Shown here: in pieces, positions 27,486 to 36,315 of the stretch
Position numbering within the stretch: position 1 is the stretch's first letter
Layout of the letters: each line of letters begins with the position of its first letter
Source of the DNA: an uncultured Rhodospirillaceae bacterium
GTDB taxonomy: Bacteria > Pseudomonadota > Alphaproteobacteria > Rhodospirillales > Rhodospirillaceae
DNA: 50,623 nucleotides
NCBI GenBank assembly: GCA_943787205.1
Contig: CALSLN010000030.1
Coordinates: forward strand, 1 to 50,623
Reading direction: 5' to 3'
Program-made: the position numbers and the translations under genes
Notes under the pieces: model-generated
Told to the model about the DNA's origin: nothing
The model's input: the letters and a program-made list of their open reading frames with translations, nothing else
Databases searched by the model: none

Positions 27486-27764
27486 ATGAGCCGGAAACGT
27501 TACACAGCAGAACAGATACTAGGTATGGTCCGGGAGGCCGAGGTGCGGCTTTCCCAGGGCGAGAAGATCGGATTGATCTGCAAGTCCCTTGGTATATCGG
27601 AACAGAGCTATTACCGCTGGCGCAAGGAGTATGGCGGTCTGAAGTCTGATCAGGCTAAACGCCTGAAGGACCTGGAGAAGGAGAATGCTCGGCTTCGCAA
27701 GGCCGTCTCTGATCTCACTCTGGATAAGATGATCCTAAACGAGGCGCTCTCGGGAAACTACTAA
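27486..27764 (+). CDS. IS3-family transposase OrfA
   Basis: 92 residues. The N-terminus [19 protein letters not shown] is followed by a helix-turn-helix of the IS3 OrfA type ([21 protein letters not shown]) and a leucine-zipper-like coiled coil ([15 protein letters not shown]) for dimerisation. AGGAGG lies just before the ATG. It binds the terminal repeats and, through a -1 frameshift near its end, forms the N-terminal part of the OrfAB transposase. Confidence 0.93.
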   Translation: MSRKRYTAEQILGMVREAEVRLSQGEKIGLICKSLGISEQSYYRWRKEYGGLKSDQAKRLKDLEKENARLRKAVSDLTLDKMILNEALSGNY

Positions 27765-28651
27765 GCCCCGCACGCCGCCGTATTGCCGTTGAACATGTTC
27801 AAGGGGCTTGCGGGGTCTCAGAACGGCGTGCCTGCCGGGTTCTTGGCCAACATCGCTCCACGCAGAGGCGTCAGCCCATAGTCCTGGATGACGAAGATGC
27901 CCTAACACAGGCGATCATCCGCCTGGCCTCTGAGTATGGCCGCTATGGCTATCGCCGTATCGGCGCATTGCTTCGTGCTGAAGGCTGGCATGTGAACCTG
28001 AAGCGTGTGTGGCGCATCTGGCGGCGTGAGGGGCTGAGAGTTCCCAGCAAACAACCAAAGAGAGGCCGGCTATGGCTGAACGACGGTTCGTGTATCCGTC
28101 TCAGAGCATGTTGGCCGAACCATGTCTGGTCCTATGACTTTGTTCAGGACCGCACCCACGATGGGAGAGCAATCAAGATGCTGACAGTCATAGACGAGTA
28201 CACGCGGGAGAGCCTGGCGATCCAGGTGGAGCGGCGGCTCAGATCAGATGATGTGCTGCATTGTCTATCCGAGTTGTTTGCTGAGAGAGGGCCACCGGAC
28301 CATATCCGCTCTGACAACGGTTCTGAGTTTACGGCCATTGCTGTCAGGGAGTGGCTTGAACGTATGGGTGTAAAGACCCTCTACATTGAGCCAGGTTCAC
28401 CCTGGGAAAATGGCTACAACGAGAGCTTCAACGGCAAGCTCAGGGATGAGTGCCTGAACAGCGAGATCTTCTTCACTCTGAAGGAAGCCAAGGTTCTGAT
28501 CGAGAGTTGGCGGCACCACTACAACACCTTCAGACCGCATAGTTCTCTGGGCTACAGACCACCCGCGCCACAGACGGTCTTGCCTCAAACCGTCAAACCG
28601 CAATACCTTGAAAACGTCCGGGCTCTCTCAGATCAACTGGACCACTCATAG
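27728..28651 (+). CDS. IS3-family transposase OrfB (DDE integrase core), -1 frame
   Basis: The -1 frame opens at 27728 and runs through [24 protein letters not shown] and the integrase core. The DDE triad candidates are Asp in WSYDFV, Asp in RSDNGSEF and Glu in [11 protein letters not shown]; the block [10 protein letters not shown] is typical of IS3 OrfB. It is expressed mainly as an OrfAB fusion by slippage at 27752-27758. A stand-alone start would be internal. The protein catalyses copy-out of the element. It looks intact. Confidence 0.9.
   Translation, partial: DDPKRGALGKLLSPARRRIAVEHVQGACGVSERRACRVLGQHRSTQRRQPIVLDDEDALTQAIIRLASEYGRYGYRRIGALLRAEGWHVNLKRVWRIWRREGLRVPSKQPKRGRLWLNDGSCIRLRACWPNHVWSYDFVQDRTHDGRAIKMLTVIDEYTRESLAIQVERRLRSDDVLHCLSELFAERGPPDHIRSDNGSEFTAIAVREWLERMGVKTLYIEPGSPWENGYNESFNGKLRDECLNSEIFFTLKEAKVLIESWRHHYNTFRPHSSLGYRPPAPQTVLPQTVKPQYLENVRALSDQLDHS
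27752..27758 (+). promoter_or_regulatory. programmed -1 frameshift heptamer G_GGA_AAC
   Basis: GGGAAAC lies in orfA phase as G GGA AAC, a canonical X_XXY_YYZ slippery site, two codons before the orfA stop. The -1 frame reads GGG AAA CTA CTA and continues into orfB. This is the standard way IS3 elements make OrfAB, although this heptamer is less common than A-rich ones. Confidence 0.75.
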
Positions 28652-28662
28652 GGGGCAGGTCA
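28618..28662 (-). repeat. right terminal inverted repeat of the IS
   Basis: 45 bases, complementary to the left end with several mismatches and one gap. Read inward it starts TGACCTGCCCCC. Its first three bases supply the TGA that ends the truncated cheA frame. Confidence 0.8.
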
Positions 28663-28749
28663 CTCAAACCGCACCAACTCTTGATCGAGCAGCGAGAGAC
28701 TTTCGTTGGTCTCTGCGATGAACTCGGAAATGAGATCGTCCATTTCCAT
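28660..28749 (-). pseudogene. cheA: cheA 5' remnant cut by the IS
   Basis: 29 codons, with MDDLISEFIAETNESL and LLDQELVRFE. This is the recognisable N-terminus of alphaproteobacterial CheA, the first helix of the phosphotransfer (P1) domain. GAGGAAAGGA lies directly upstream, so the start and ribosome site are intact. The frame ends in TGA at the IS terminus. The phosphorylated His, which lies further on in P1, and all other domains are missing from the window, and no other che gene is present. The remnant shows that a chemotaxis operon once began here. Confidence 0.75.
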
Positions 28750-29046
28750 TCCTTTCCTCATTACTGAATGCGGGCACACAATCGTTCCGCGACTTGCCAA
28801 CAGACTACGGATGTTGACGCATTAAGAAATCCGAGGAGAGGTATAGGTTCGGGTGCAGAGGTTTAGGCTTTCCCGGGTCAACGCTACGATAGTATTAAGA
28901 CGTTATGCGAAAGGCGTAGAAGCGGCGGCCGGCTATACGAATGCCCTCATCGACCCAAAAGGCCGGAAGAGATAAAACTGCATCATTAAGTGCCAGCAAC
29001 ACAGTTGCATGACTTTGCAGCGCTACAGTTAAGGATGCCCTTCACA

Positions 29047-29517
29047 ATGAATGCGATTCCCACACTTCCCCTTCTTGAGAGATTCAATGGAACAATCAAA
29101 GAGATGGACCGGATCGTAACGCGCCTAATCGGTCGGACGCAGAACGAAGAAGATATTCAACTATTGGCCGATATGGCTGAGCGCGTTTCGCTCATGAAAT
29201 ACTTTCTTAGCCTTCCTCTGGAGTGCACCCCCCGGCAAGCGGCGCGGCTGCACGAAGGAATCGTCTCTTCTTGTCATGTCGCGGGGCAAAATGTCGAATG
29301 CGCCATCATCGATATTTCCATCGGTGGTGCCCTTATCGTGACCGAAGACCCCATTACGGGCCCTGGCGAGATTATACTGCACCACCCAGTTGCTGGTGAC
29401 TTGGCGGCAACTGTCGTTGGCTCAACACCTGGCGGAACTCATGTCGCGTTCAGGAATCTGACAAACGAGAGCAGGACTGCGCTTTTAGATTTGCTAACAG
29501 AATCATTTACGTCATAA
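29047..29517 (+). CDS. PilZ-domain protein
   Basis: 156 residues from the ATG of MNAIPTLPLL, with AAGGA 11 bases upstream. The N-terminal half is helical (FNGTIKEMDRIVTRLIGR). The C-terminal half from about residue 75 is PilZ-like, with the second c-di-GMP motif present as DISIGGALI and GTHVAFRNL near the end. The first motif RxxxR is not clear (PRQAARLHEG), so c-di-GMP binding may be weak or lost. It diverges from the cheA remnant, which fits a motility or chemotaxis locus. A longer frame with upstream starts exists but lacks a ribosome site. Confidence 0.65.
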   Translation: MNAIPTLPLLERFNGTIKEMDRIVTRLIGRTQNEEDIQLLADMAERVSLMKYFLSLPLECTPRQAARLHEGIVSSCHVAGQNVECAIIDISIGGALIVTEDPITGPGEIILHHPVAGDLAATVVGSTPGGTHVAFRNLTNESRTALLDLLTESFTS

Positions 29518-29550
29518 CGCAAGCCTACGAGGCTATGTAGAAAGATACCG

Positions 29551-31002
29551 CTAGCTTTCGTCAGATAACTTGCGAATCTTAAATCCTGTCGCAGCATAGA
29601 GCAGCGAAATAGCAGGGCTTGCTAGGTTAAAGATACAAAATGGGAGGTAAGCCAGCGTTGGAACGCCCAGCGTGCCAGCCATAAAGGCCCCACAGGTATT
29701 CCAAGGCACCAACGGTGACGTCACGGTTCCTGAGTCTTCCACAGCCCGGGACAGATTAACCGAGTCGAGCCCCCTAGCCTTAAATTCGCCAGCGTACATG
29801 CGGCTTGTCAGCACAATCGACAGATATTGATCTGAAGCAATAGCGTTGGTTGCCAACGCGGTCATCCCAGCCCCAGCAACCAAAGACCCATCCTTCTTAA
29901 ATAGAGTCAGCAGAGAAACCAAAATACGTTGCAACATTCCCGTCCGTTCGATCATGCCGCTAAAAAACATTGCACTGACAATCAGCCAGATCGTTGTCAG
30001 CATGCTGCTCATTCCACCACCCGATAGCAGTTCATCCAACACCGCGTTACCGCTTGATGCTTCGTACCCAGTCGCGGCCGCCAGCCAATAGGTCCTGAAT
30101 TGTTCCAGAACTCCCTCGAGGCCATTAGCTCCGCTCGTTGTTTCTTGCAAAGCACCTCCAAGAACGGCGCCAATCAAGGTTGAAATAAAAATTGCGACAA
30201 AAGCAGGGACACGGTTTATCCCCAAACCAAACATGACGAACAAAGGCAAGAACAGAACCACGTTCAGGGAAAAAGTATCGGCGATCGTCCGTTGCAAAGC
30301 CTCAATCTGAGACTCAGGCATAACGTCCCCCATCATCAATGTCATCGCCGCAAAGAATATGATGGCGACAACAAACGCCGGGACGGTCGTCCAAAGAAGG
30401 AACGTGATGTGTTTAAATAGGTCAGTGCCCGACAAACCAGAAGCCAGGTTCGTCGTATCAGACAAAGGCGATAATTTATCGCCAAAATATGCACCCGAAA
30501 TAATCGCGCCGGCCGTTATCTCTACGGATAAGCCCATGGCGCCAGCAATACTAATTAGCGCAATACCGATCGTTCCAGCCGTTGTCCAAGAACTCCCAAT
30601 AACGACGGAAACAATGGCGCATACGAGAAGGCTTGCGACATAAAATATGGAAGGCGCAAGAACCATAGACCCGTAATAGATAATCGTCGGAATCACCCCC
30701 GCAGCCATCCAAACGCCAATTAGAGCGCCAACGGACAGCAGGATAAGAATCGCTACAGTAGATCGACTGATCGACTGGATTACTGCCTTCTCAAGGTCTT
30801 CCCAGGTCAAGCCTTTGCTTATGCCAATGGCTGCCGCGACCATGCCGCTAACAATCAAAGCGATTTGAGCTGGACCACCGGTGGTGTCGTCACCAAAGGA
30901 TGCAACAGCAAGCGCAAGCAAAAGGAAAAGAAGGGCTATGGGGATTAGAGCGTGGTGCAACCCCACGTCCGGTACGCTATGCAGGCCATCATCTTCGTCC
31001 AT
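29551..31002 (-). CDS. nhaC: Na+/H+ antiporter, NhaC family
   Basis: 483 residues from the ATG of MDEDDGLHSV, with GAGGGGG 6 bases upstream. About 11-12 hydrophobic helices. NhaC-type motifs are GSSWTTAGTIGIAL, SGAYFGDKLSPLSDTTNLA and VPWNTCGAFMAGTLGVP. It exchanges sodium and protons at the inner membrane, and some family members exchange malate and lactate (MleN). It lies 97 bases downstream of an IclR regulator on the same strand, so it may be its target. A sodium antiporter suits a marine habitat. Confidence 0.9.
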   Translation of the reverse strand: MDEDDGLHSVPDVGLHHALIPIALLFLLLALAVASFGDDTTGGPAQIALIVSGMVAAAIGISKGLTWEDLEKAVIQSISRSTVAILILLSVGALIGVWMAAGVIPTIIYYGSMVLAPSIFYVASLLVCAIVSVVIGSSWTTAGTIGIALISIAGAMGLSVEITAGAIISGAYFGDKLSPLSDTTNLASGLSGTDLFKHITFLLWTTVPAFVVAIIFFAAMTLMMGDVMPESQIEALQRTIADTFSLNVVLFLPLFVMFGLGINRVPAFVAIFISTLIGAVLGGALQETTSGANGLEGVLEQFRTYWLAAATGYEASSGNAVLDELLSGGGMSSMLTTIWLIVSAMFFSGMIERTGMLQRILVSLLTLFKKDGSLVAGAGMTALATNAIASDQYLSIVLTSRMYAGEFKARGLDSVNLSRAVEDSGTVTSPLVPWNTCGAFMAGTLGVPTLAYLPFCIFNLASPAISLLYAATGFKIRKLSDES

Positions 31003-31099
31003 AGAATCCCCCTCGGAGTACACAGCATTATTATACTACATAGGTGACGACGACACGAAACGTGCCCTACAGCGTTACGGGCGCTTACCTATAAATACG

Positions 31100-31858
31100 T
31101 TAAATGAGGAGCTTGCCGCCAATCGTATCCGCTAAGTCAGATAACGGCGATACGTATCGATTTTTGAGTTCTGCATAACTGACGGCAGATGGGATATAGC
31201 GCATTGTTAACGCGCCTTGAAACGCGTCGTTTCGGATAATGGGCACGGCCAGAGCTTTTTCGAGCGCACCGGCACGATGGTGAATGCAATACCCATCAAT
31301 ACGCGTTTCCTCAATACGACGCTTCACCCGACTAACGTCAAGTGTCCCCTGCTCTGTCTCCAGCAAACGAAGGTAAGTTTCTCGCTCTTGATCTGAGCAA
31401 TAGGCTAGGAAGACCATGCCGCTCGCAGTGTCAAAAACCGGAATACGAAAGCCAAGATTATACCGCTGCAAAGCAAGAGGGCTGGTGTGATCAGTATTGT
31501 ACCGAACGACCATGTCCAGGCCAGACGGCGTGGTTAGCACTAACGGCCAGGTTAAATCTTTAGAGGCGTCTGTGATTGCAGAGATCGCGGTATCGGTCAG
31601 CGCGCTCCAGCGGTCATAGCCGTGGGATAGGCGGGTAACTTGTTCAGTAACTTCGTAGGTTTTTGAGCCTTCGTGGCGGCGTATCATCCCCGCCTCGATT
31701 AGGGTTTCTATCAGACGAACGACCGTCGCGCGTGGCAGGTCCACGCGACGAGCAACTTCAGATGCTCGCATTGGACCTTGAGCGCTAATCTCCGTCAGCA
31801 CCTTAAGCCCACGAACAAGTGAGCGATTGGTCCGAATACCCGACTCAGACTTACCCAT
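31100..31858 (-). CDS. IclR-family transcriptional regulator, MhpR-like
   Basis: 252 residues. N-terminal winged helix (residues about 13-70): LVRGLKVLTEI, ASEVARRVDLPRATVVRLIETL. The C-terminal ligand domain has the MhpR-like segment DLTWPLVLTTP, then MVVRYNT and GFRIPVFDTASGMVFLAYCS. MhpR-type members respond to phenylpropionates and similar aromatic acids, but the ligand here cannot be read. It is followed on the same strand by NhaC and preceded by a DctP-type binding protein, so it may control one or both. No clear operator seen. Confidence 0.83.
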   Translation of the reverse strand: MGKSESGIRTNRSLVRGLKVLTEISAQGPMRASEVARRVDLPRATVVRLIETLIEAGMIRRHEGSKTYEVTEQVTRLSHGYDRWSALTDTAISAITDASKDLTWPLVLTTPSGLDMVVRYNTDHTSPLALQRYNLGFRIPVFDTASGMVFLAYCSDQERETYLRLLETEQGTLDVSRVKRRIEETRIDGYCIHHRAGALEKALAVPIIRNDAFQGALTMRYIPSAVSYAELKNRYVSPLSDLADTIGGKLLI

Positions 31859-31900
31859 ACCTAAAACTACTCGCTTACAACGTAAAATTTATACCAGGAC

Positions 31901-32944
31901 CTACCGGTCGGTTCCGACTGCATTATTTTGTGAGGCATCATAGTCGAACCGAACCTTGGCGTCTTCGATAACCGTATATAGGGCTTGCGCTTGCGTTCCC
32001 AATCGATCCAGTAAGGTTTTATGTGTTGGGCGCGTCACTTTAACCCAACGATCTCTCTGGGCGCGCGACAGCTCAACGACCTTAGTACCCGTAGTTTGCG
32101 GCAATTTTTTGAGCACCTCGGCGGTATAAGCGCGACTTTTCGCGCGAAACACCGTCGTATCGCCGTAAGCAGTCAGAAAGAGCGATTTGTTCGTCTCGCT
32201 AAGGCCACCATACCAAGCGGCGTTCGCAAGCATCATTCCGGTATCGTAGGAATGACGAGTAAGCGTAAAGACTTCGATTTCAGCAGCCATTCCACCCGTG
32301 ACAAAGCCGTAGTCGCTCGTCATCCCACCGTCGATGAGTCCTGTTTGTAACGCTGGAATAATTTCTGGGTAGGGAACATAAATAACATCGGCTTTGAGCA
32401 ACTCAGCCGTAAGGCGCGCGGCATCGGTCGGAGCTGTTCGCAATCGGATACCCGCCACGTCGGCCGGATTGGCAAAGGACTTCGGACCATAAAAGCCAAG
32501 CCACCCGCTATCAATCCAATGAAGGAAGACAAGCCCTCTATCCGCAAACAGTGCCTTAAATTCTTTTGGTAGAACCTCTTCGTAGATCCAATCCATTTGC
32601 TCAGGTGAGTCGAACAAAAACGGTAACTGCAGGACCGCCAATTCCGGCACCATGGAGGTAGCACCTGCCAGGGATGGAGCAGCCAACTGCAAACGACCAC
32701 GCCGAAGAGCCTGAATCATGGATTCTTCGGAGCCCGCTTCGCCGCGAATCATCATCTTTAAAGCTATAGCAGGGTCAGCATGAGCGGCAACGCTCCCTGT
32801 GAAGACGCCCCATTGTTCATCTGTAATTGTGCCAGGAAAGGTTATCCCTGCGACGGATACGCTCTCCCTTGTCTCAGGTTGTGCGTAAACCGGAAAATTG
32901 AGCGACAGCCCCAACGCCATAAAAATCGTGATCGCTTTGTACAT
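31901..32944 (-). CDS. TRAP transporter solute-binding protein (DctP family)
   Basis: 347 residues from MYKAITIFMALGLSL, with a signal peptide ending near VYAQ. DctP-family features: LAAPSLAGATSMVPELAVLQLPFLF, a KSFANPADVAGIRLRTAP segment with the ligand-binding Arg, a LIDGGMTSDYGF segment and LTRHSYDTGMMLAN. It would bind an organic acid in the periplasm for a sodium-driven TRAP transporter. No DctQ or DctM partner lies next to it in the window, so it is an orphan or works with a distant permease. The start has no strong ribosome site; the frame is open 22 codons further upstream. Confidence 0.83.
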   Translation of the reverse strand: MYKAITIFMALGLSLNFPVYAQPETRESVSVAGITFPGTITDEQWGVFTGSVAAHADPAIALKMMIRGEAGSEESMIQALRRGRLQLAAPSLAGATSMVPELAVLQLPFLFDSPEQMDWIYEEVLPKEFKALFADRGLVFLHWIDSGWLGFYGPKSFANPADVAGIRLRTAPTDAARLTAELLKADVIYVPYPEIIPALQTGLIDGGMTSDYGFVTGGMAAEIEVFTLTRHSYDTGMMLANAAWYGGLSETNKSLFLTAYGDTTVFRAKSRAYTAEVLKKLPQTTGTKVVELSRAQRDRWVKVTRPTHKTLLDRLGTQAQALYTVIEDAKVRFDYDASQNNAVGTDR

Positions 32945-33011
32945 CAACCGACCGTAGCATGGGTATTCCAATCGGAAAAATGCTGTTTCTGCTAAGGACA
33001 TCAACATCAAA

Positions 33012-33773
33012 ATGCATACCGCAGTTATTCAAACCTATCGGACAGAACATCAACCGCCATGGGTTGCGAAATGCCTGGACAGTGCAAAAGCATGGGCTGA
33101 GGCAAACGGCTGGGAATACTTGTTCCGTGGCGACGACATATTTGACTTGGTGCCGTCTGCTTTACAAAAAAAATATGCTGAGCAACTGCCTCTTCAAATC
33201 GATATCGCGCGCTTGATTTGGGCTCGCGATTTGTTGCGCGATAAAGAAACTTTAGAGCGCGTGGTGTGGTTAGATGCAGACGTCTTTATCTTTGATCCAG
33301 ATTCCGTTTGCCTCGATGATACAACCAACTTTGCCGTTGGCAGACAGATTTGGGTGCAACCCACAAAAGGCGGAGCGCTCAAAACCTACAAGCAGGTTCA
33401 CAACGCAATTCTGACATTTCAGAAATCAACGCCCGTCTTAGATTTTCTCCTTCAGACCGTTCTTGATTTAGCCGAACGCCACAATGGACCTGCGACACCG
33501 CAGCTCCTAGGACCTAAGCTATTAACGGCCCTTCACAACGTCGTCGGTTTTTCAGTGATCGACTCTGTCGGCATGGCGAGCCCGCTGGTTTTGGCCGACT
33601 TAGCAACAGGGAAAGGACCAGCCCTCACGCGCTTAAAGTCAGCGTCTCAACAATCGATTGGTGCGGTTAACCTTTGCACGTCTTACAGAGGGCAAACGAT
33701 CGATGGCGTAGTGTGTGACGATGCATTGTTCGAGGCCGCAATTAAAAGACTTGCGGCGAACGGTTTGACCTAA
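33012..33773 (+). CDS. putative GT-A-fold glycosyltransferase-like protein
   Basis: 253 residues. VVWLDADVFIF contains a D-x-D motif at Asp88-Ala-Asp90, as in nucleotide-sugar transferases of GT34/GT32 type. The N-terminal part, with AVIQTYRTEHQPPWVAKCLDSAKAWA, and the spacing to the DxD also fit GT-A enzymes. I cannot assign a family firmly, and the donor and acceptor are unknown. No signal peptide. It diverges from the DctP gene with 67 bases between starts. Its stop overlaps that of the convergent pseudopilin-like gene (CTAA used on both strands). Confidence 0.6.
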   Translation: MHTAVIQTYRTEHQPPWVAKCLDSAKAWAEANGWEYLFRGDDIFDLVPSALQKKYAEQLPLQIDIARLIWARDLLRDKETLERVVWLDADVFIFDPDSVCLDDTTNFAVGRQIWVQPTKGGALKTYKQVHNAILTFQKSTPVLDFLLQTVLDLAERHNGPATPQLLGPKLLTALHNVVGFSVIDSVGMASPLVLADLATGKGPALTRLKSASQQSIGAVNLCTSYRGQTIDGVVCDDALFEAAIKRLAANGLT

Positions 33774-34504
33774 GGGCCATGTATAACCAAGCAAAGCCCA
33801 TCGAAGTCCGTAGAATCAGCGACTGAAACGACGTCATCAAAGTGCATATCCCCTCCTCCGTCATCGGTGTGTGGGCCAACTGTAACCGATACAAAATCAG
33901 GATCCGTGCAGGCAGCGCCATTTGGGCAATTATCGGCCTCTACCGCAGTGCCAGGAACACTGATTTGAGTGCCACCATTCAAATAACCACCCCTTCGGTT
34001 TTCCCCGTGCGAGACAAGGGCATAGAGCGCATTCAGTTGAGCGCCGCCGGATACCGTTAAGTTGCCAGAACGACCTGCAGTGCCTTCGCATACGTCGAGC
34101 GATAAGTCGTCGACGATAAGCGTGATCGCAGCACCATATGCATCGGTCACACTGGTTTCAGACAACCCTAACGTTCGAAAGGGAACGATCCCCGCATTGA
34201 TCAAGCAAGCCCCTCCAACAGCAGTCAGGGAAAAACCGCGCGCACCACCAGAAATTGTTCCGTCTGCCGGGCACGGCAGATACTGATTCACGTCTTGAGT
34301 GACGTAGACCGATATCGCGTCTCTAACCTGCCCTATATCCGCTGCCGTTGAACGCGCACTGGACAGTTGTCGCTCCGGACCAGATCCCGATAAGAGCAGA
34401 GTTGCCGCAACCGCGACTATCGCAAACGCGATTGCAATGATGAATGCGGCAGCGCCGCTATCATTGCACCAAATCTCTATAAAAAGACCTTTTCGCATAT
34501 CCAT
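33770..34504 (-). CDS. pseudopilin-like or exported single-helix protein
   Basis: 244 residues. A short basic N-terminus precedes one long hydrophobic helix (AAAFIIAIAFAIVAVAATLLL, about 18-38) and a globular part with QYLPCPADGTI, GIVPFRTLGLSE and TDAYGAAITLIV. This pattern resembles type II secretion/pilin-like proteins whose domain starts after 'LPCPADG'. The classical prepilin cleavage motif (G followed by FTLIE) is not clear (DSGAAAF), so processing is uncertain. Four Cys may form disulfides, consistent with a periplasmic location. No other pilus genes are nearby. Function is not assigned. Confidence 0.55.
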   Translation of the reverse strand: MDMRKGLFIEIWCNDSGAAAFIIAIAFAIVAVAATLLLSGSGPERQLSSARSTAADIGQVRDAISVYVTQDVNQYLPCPADGTISGGARGFSLTAVGGACLINAGIVPFRTLGLSETSVTDAYGAAITLIVDDLSLDVCEGTAGRSGNLTVSGGAQLNALYALVSHGENRRGGYLNGGTQISVPGTAVEADNCPNGAACTDPDFVSVTVGPHTDDGGGDMHFDDVVSVADSTDFDGLCLVIHGP

Positions 34505-34709
34505 ATCTCTTCTCTAGTCGATGTGGCGGCGGCCCCGTGGCGCCCAACATTAACCCACGCGCGCTACATGTCGATTACGGAATGGGGTATCCATCAAACG
34601 TGGACAGGATAGACTACGCCACATTAAAACTGTGATGAACTAAAACTCGAAAACGCTACTGGCTGACGGTGACAGCAGCGCGAGCCGAATAACAGAAGAG
34701 CAAAACGAC

Positions 34710-35129
34710 ATGAAATATTTGCACACTATGGTCAGGGTCACTGACATTGATGAGTCTTTGGATTTTTACTGCAACAAGTTGGGACTTAAAGAGCTCAGGC
34801 GCTGGGATCATGAGCAAGGTCGTTTTACGCTGGTGTTCTTAGCTGCGCCCGGCGATGAAGAGGCTGCGGTCGAACTCACCTACAATTGGGACCCGGAAGA
34901 ATATCCTACTGGGCGAAACTTCGGGCACCTAGCCTACGAGGTCGATGACATCTACGAGACTTGCCAGAAACTCATGGATGCCGGCGTCACGATTAACCGC
35001 CCACCTCGCGAAGGCCGTATGGCATTTGTGCGGTCGCCCGACAACATTTCTATCGAACTCTTACAAGGCGGCGACGCCCTGCCGATTCAGGAACCGTGGG
35101 CATCAATGGAAAATATTGGTGAGTGGTAA
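34710..35129 (+). CDS. gloA: lactoylglutathione lyase (glyoxalase I)
   Basis: 139 residues of the vicinal-oxygen-chelate fold. The start [10 protein letters not shown] places His5 as first metal ligand. Further ligands are Glu in VELTYNW, His in FGHLAYEV and Glu in SIELLQ near the C-terminus. [16 protein letters not shown] is typical. It isomerises the methylglyoxal-glutathione hemithioacetal to lactoylglutathione in the cytoplasm. Length is normal. It converges on the DUF2336 gene with 10 bases between stops. Confidence 0.93.
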   Translation: MKYLHTMVRVTDIDESLDFYCNKLGLKELRRWDHEQGRFTLVFLAAPGDEEAAVELTYNWDPEEYPTGRNFGHLAYEVDDIYETCQKLMDAGVTINRPPREGRMAFVRSPDNISIELLQGGDALPIQEPWASMENIGEW

Positions 35130-35139
35130 CTGTCGATAA

Positions 35140-36291
35140 CTAGTGAACGTGTTGCCCTGGCGCCGGCAACTGACCAAGTTTGGTCAAAAGGTATTCCAGA
35201 TCATCGTTATCAAACTCAACATCGAGGGACTCGTACTGCGTTAAGACGCGCTCGATAACACGGCGACTATAGCGTTCCGCTTCACCATCGCGACCATCAA
35301 ATTCTGTTTCAGCAATTACCGAAACAGCAGATTTAATTGCTGGGCGAATAGCGACTGGGAAATCAGCCCTAGTACACAACGTATCTAAACCTGAACCACC
35401 TTGGTCGTGAATGAGCAAGCGCGTATTCTCTATCGGCACACCCGCCATACGGGCCAGAGCGTGCTCGAAGAATTTCAAATTACCCATGCAAATTGAGCGC
35501 AACACTAAAGACGAGGTTAGACGGTCATTAATAGCGAGTTGACCAACCAGCGCTTCGACTTCGTCATCGGTCGCGCCCATCGCCAAGCCCACAGTCGCGC
35601 GCTCACGACTTTGCAGAACCAAGTCTGCCGCCAGATCAGGAGAAATTTTATGTCGTGACAACAACTCACCGCGAAGGTGATTCGCAACCTTAGTGACCAG
35701 TCGCTCAGCAACAGTAACCGGCAATATGGGCCGTTTCACCAACCGCTCTTGTATGGCCTCCACGTCGCCGAAGCGATCAACAACTTTATGAATGCAAGGC
35801 TCAGTTAGATGCGCACCAGGGTTAGAAACCAGCCTCGCAACAACAGATTGTTCTCCCTGCCCCACTAACGCGTCTGCAACGTCTGCATGGATCGTCGGTC
35901 GGCTCGCGATAGCGTGCTGCTTTTCGGGATCTTGGCTCTGAACGATTTCGATTAGGTCTTCGGTCGTCAGAACATCAGACGCGCGGATCATCGGAACAGA
36001 AACACAATCAACATCGCGCGCCAACGTCATCGCGATATCGCGGGGCAGCAACGGGGTGCTTTTTAGATTGATCGACAAGGCTTCACGCACACGCATTTCC
36101 GCGTCGTTGACCATGAGCCGGAAAATATCCTGCGCAAGATCAAGTTCGGATTTGGTGAATGTCATGCTGCTATAGGCACTGGCCACTTTAGCCGCGGTCT
36201 CAGCACGCGCCTCAGAAGAACAACCTGAAGCTAAACGCTCGACATCACTCTGCGTGAGGCGGTCTGCCGTCACACTCAAACTCCTCGTCAT
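35140..36291 (-). CDS. DUF2336 family protein
   Basis: About 383 residues from the ATG of MTRSLSVTADRLTQSD; a TTG eight codons upstream is an alternative. The protein is almost all helical with HEAT-like repetition: LPRDIAMTLARDVDCVSVPMI, HADVADALVGQGEQSVV and a LVSNPGAHLTEPCIH block, typical of the DUF2336 domain found mostly in alphaproteobacteria. The conserved role is unknown; some members are linked to cell-cycle or stress signalling, which I cannot test here. Single-gene unit converging on gloA. Confidence 0.8.
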   Translation of the reverse strand: MTRSLSVTADRLTQSDVERLASGCSSEARAETAAKVASAYSSMTFTKSELDLAQDIFRLMVNDAEMRVREALSINLKSTPLLPRDIAMTLARDVDCVSVPMIRASDVLTTEDLIEIVQSQDPEKQHAIASRPTIHADVADALVGQGEQSVVARLVSNPGAHLTEPCIHKVVDRFGDVEAIQERLVKRPILPVTVAERLVTKVANHLRGELLSRHKISPDLAADLVLQSRERATVGLAMGATDDEVEALVGQLAINDRLTSSLVLRSICMGNLKFFEHALARMAGVPIENTRLLIHDQGGSGLDTLCTRADFPVAIRPAIKSAVSVIAETEFDGRDGEAERYSRRVIERVLTQYESLDVEFDNDDLEYLLTKLGQLPAPGQHVH

Positions 36292-36315
36292 CTCTGCGAG
36301 CAATTTAGCGATCAA

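Larger units (their letters stand above)
27411..28662 (+). mobile_element. IS3-family insertion sequence (IS407-like), 1252 bp, structurally complete
   Basis: The element has orfA (HTH), orfB (DDE integrase core) and imperfect terminal repeats beginning TGGCCTGCC on the left and ending GGCAGGTCA on the right. Both arms contain the shared blocks AGTG, TCCA, TGAGAGAG and CCGG. The flanking four bases (TCGT left, CTCA right) do not match, so no target duplication is visible. On the right it is joined to the first 29 codons of cheA; on the left to the body of a sensor kinase. This supports an IS-mediated deletion or recombination between two copies rather than a simple insertion. Transposase genes look intact. 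Confidence 0.9.

Noticed and set aside
27407..28666. Target-site duplication of the IS
   Set aside because: The four bases on either side (TCGT and CTCA) do not match, also when the ends are moved by one base.
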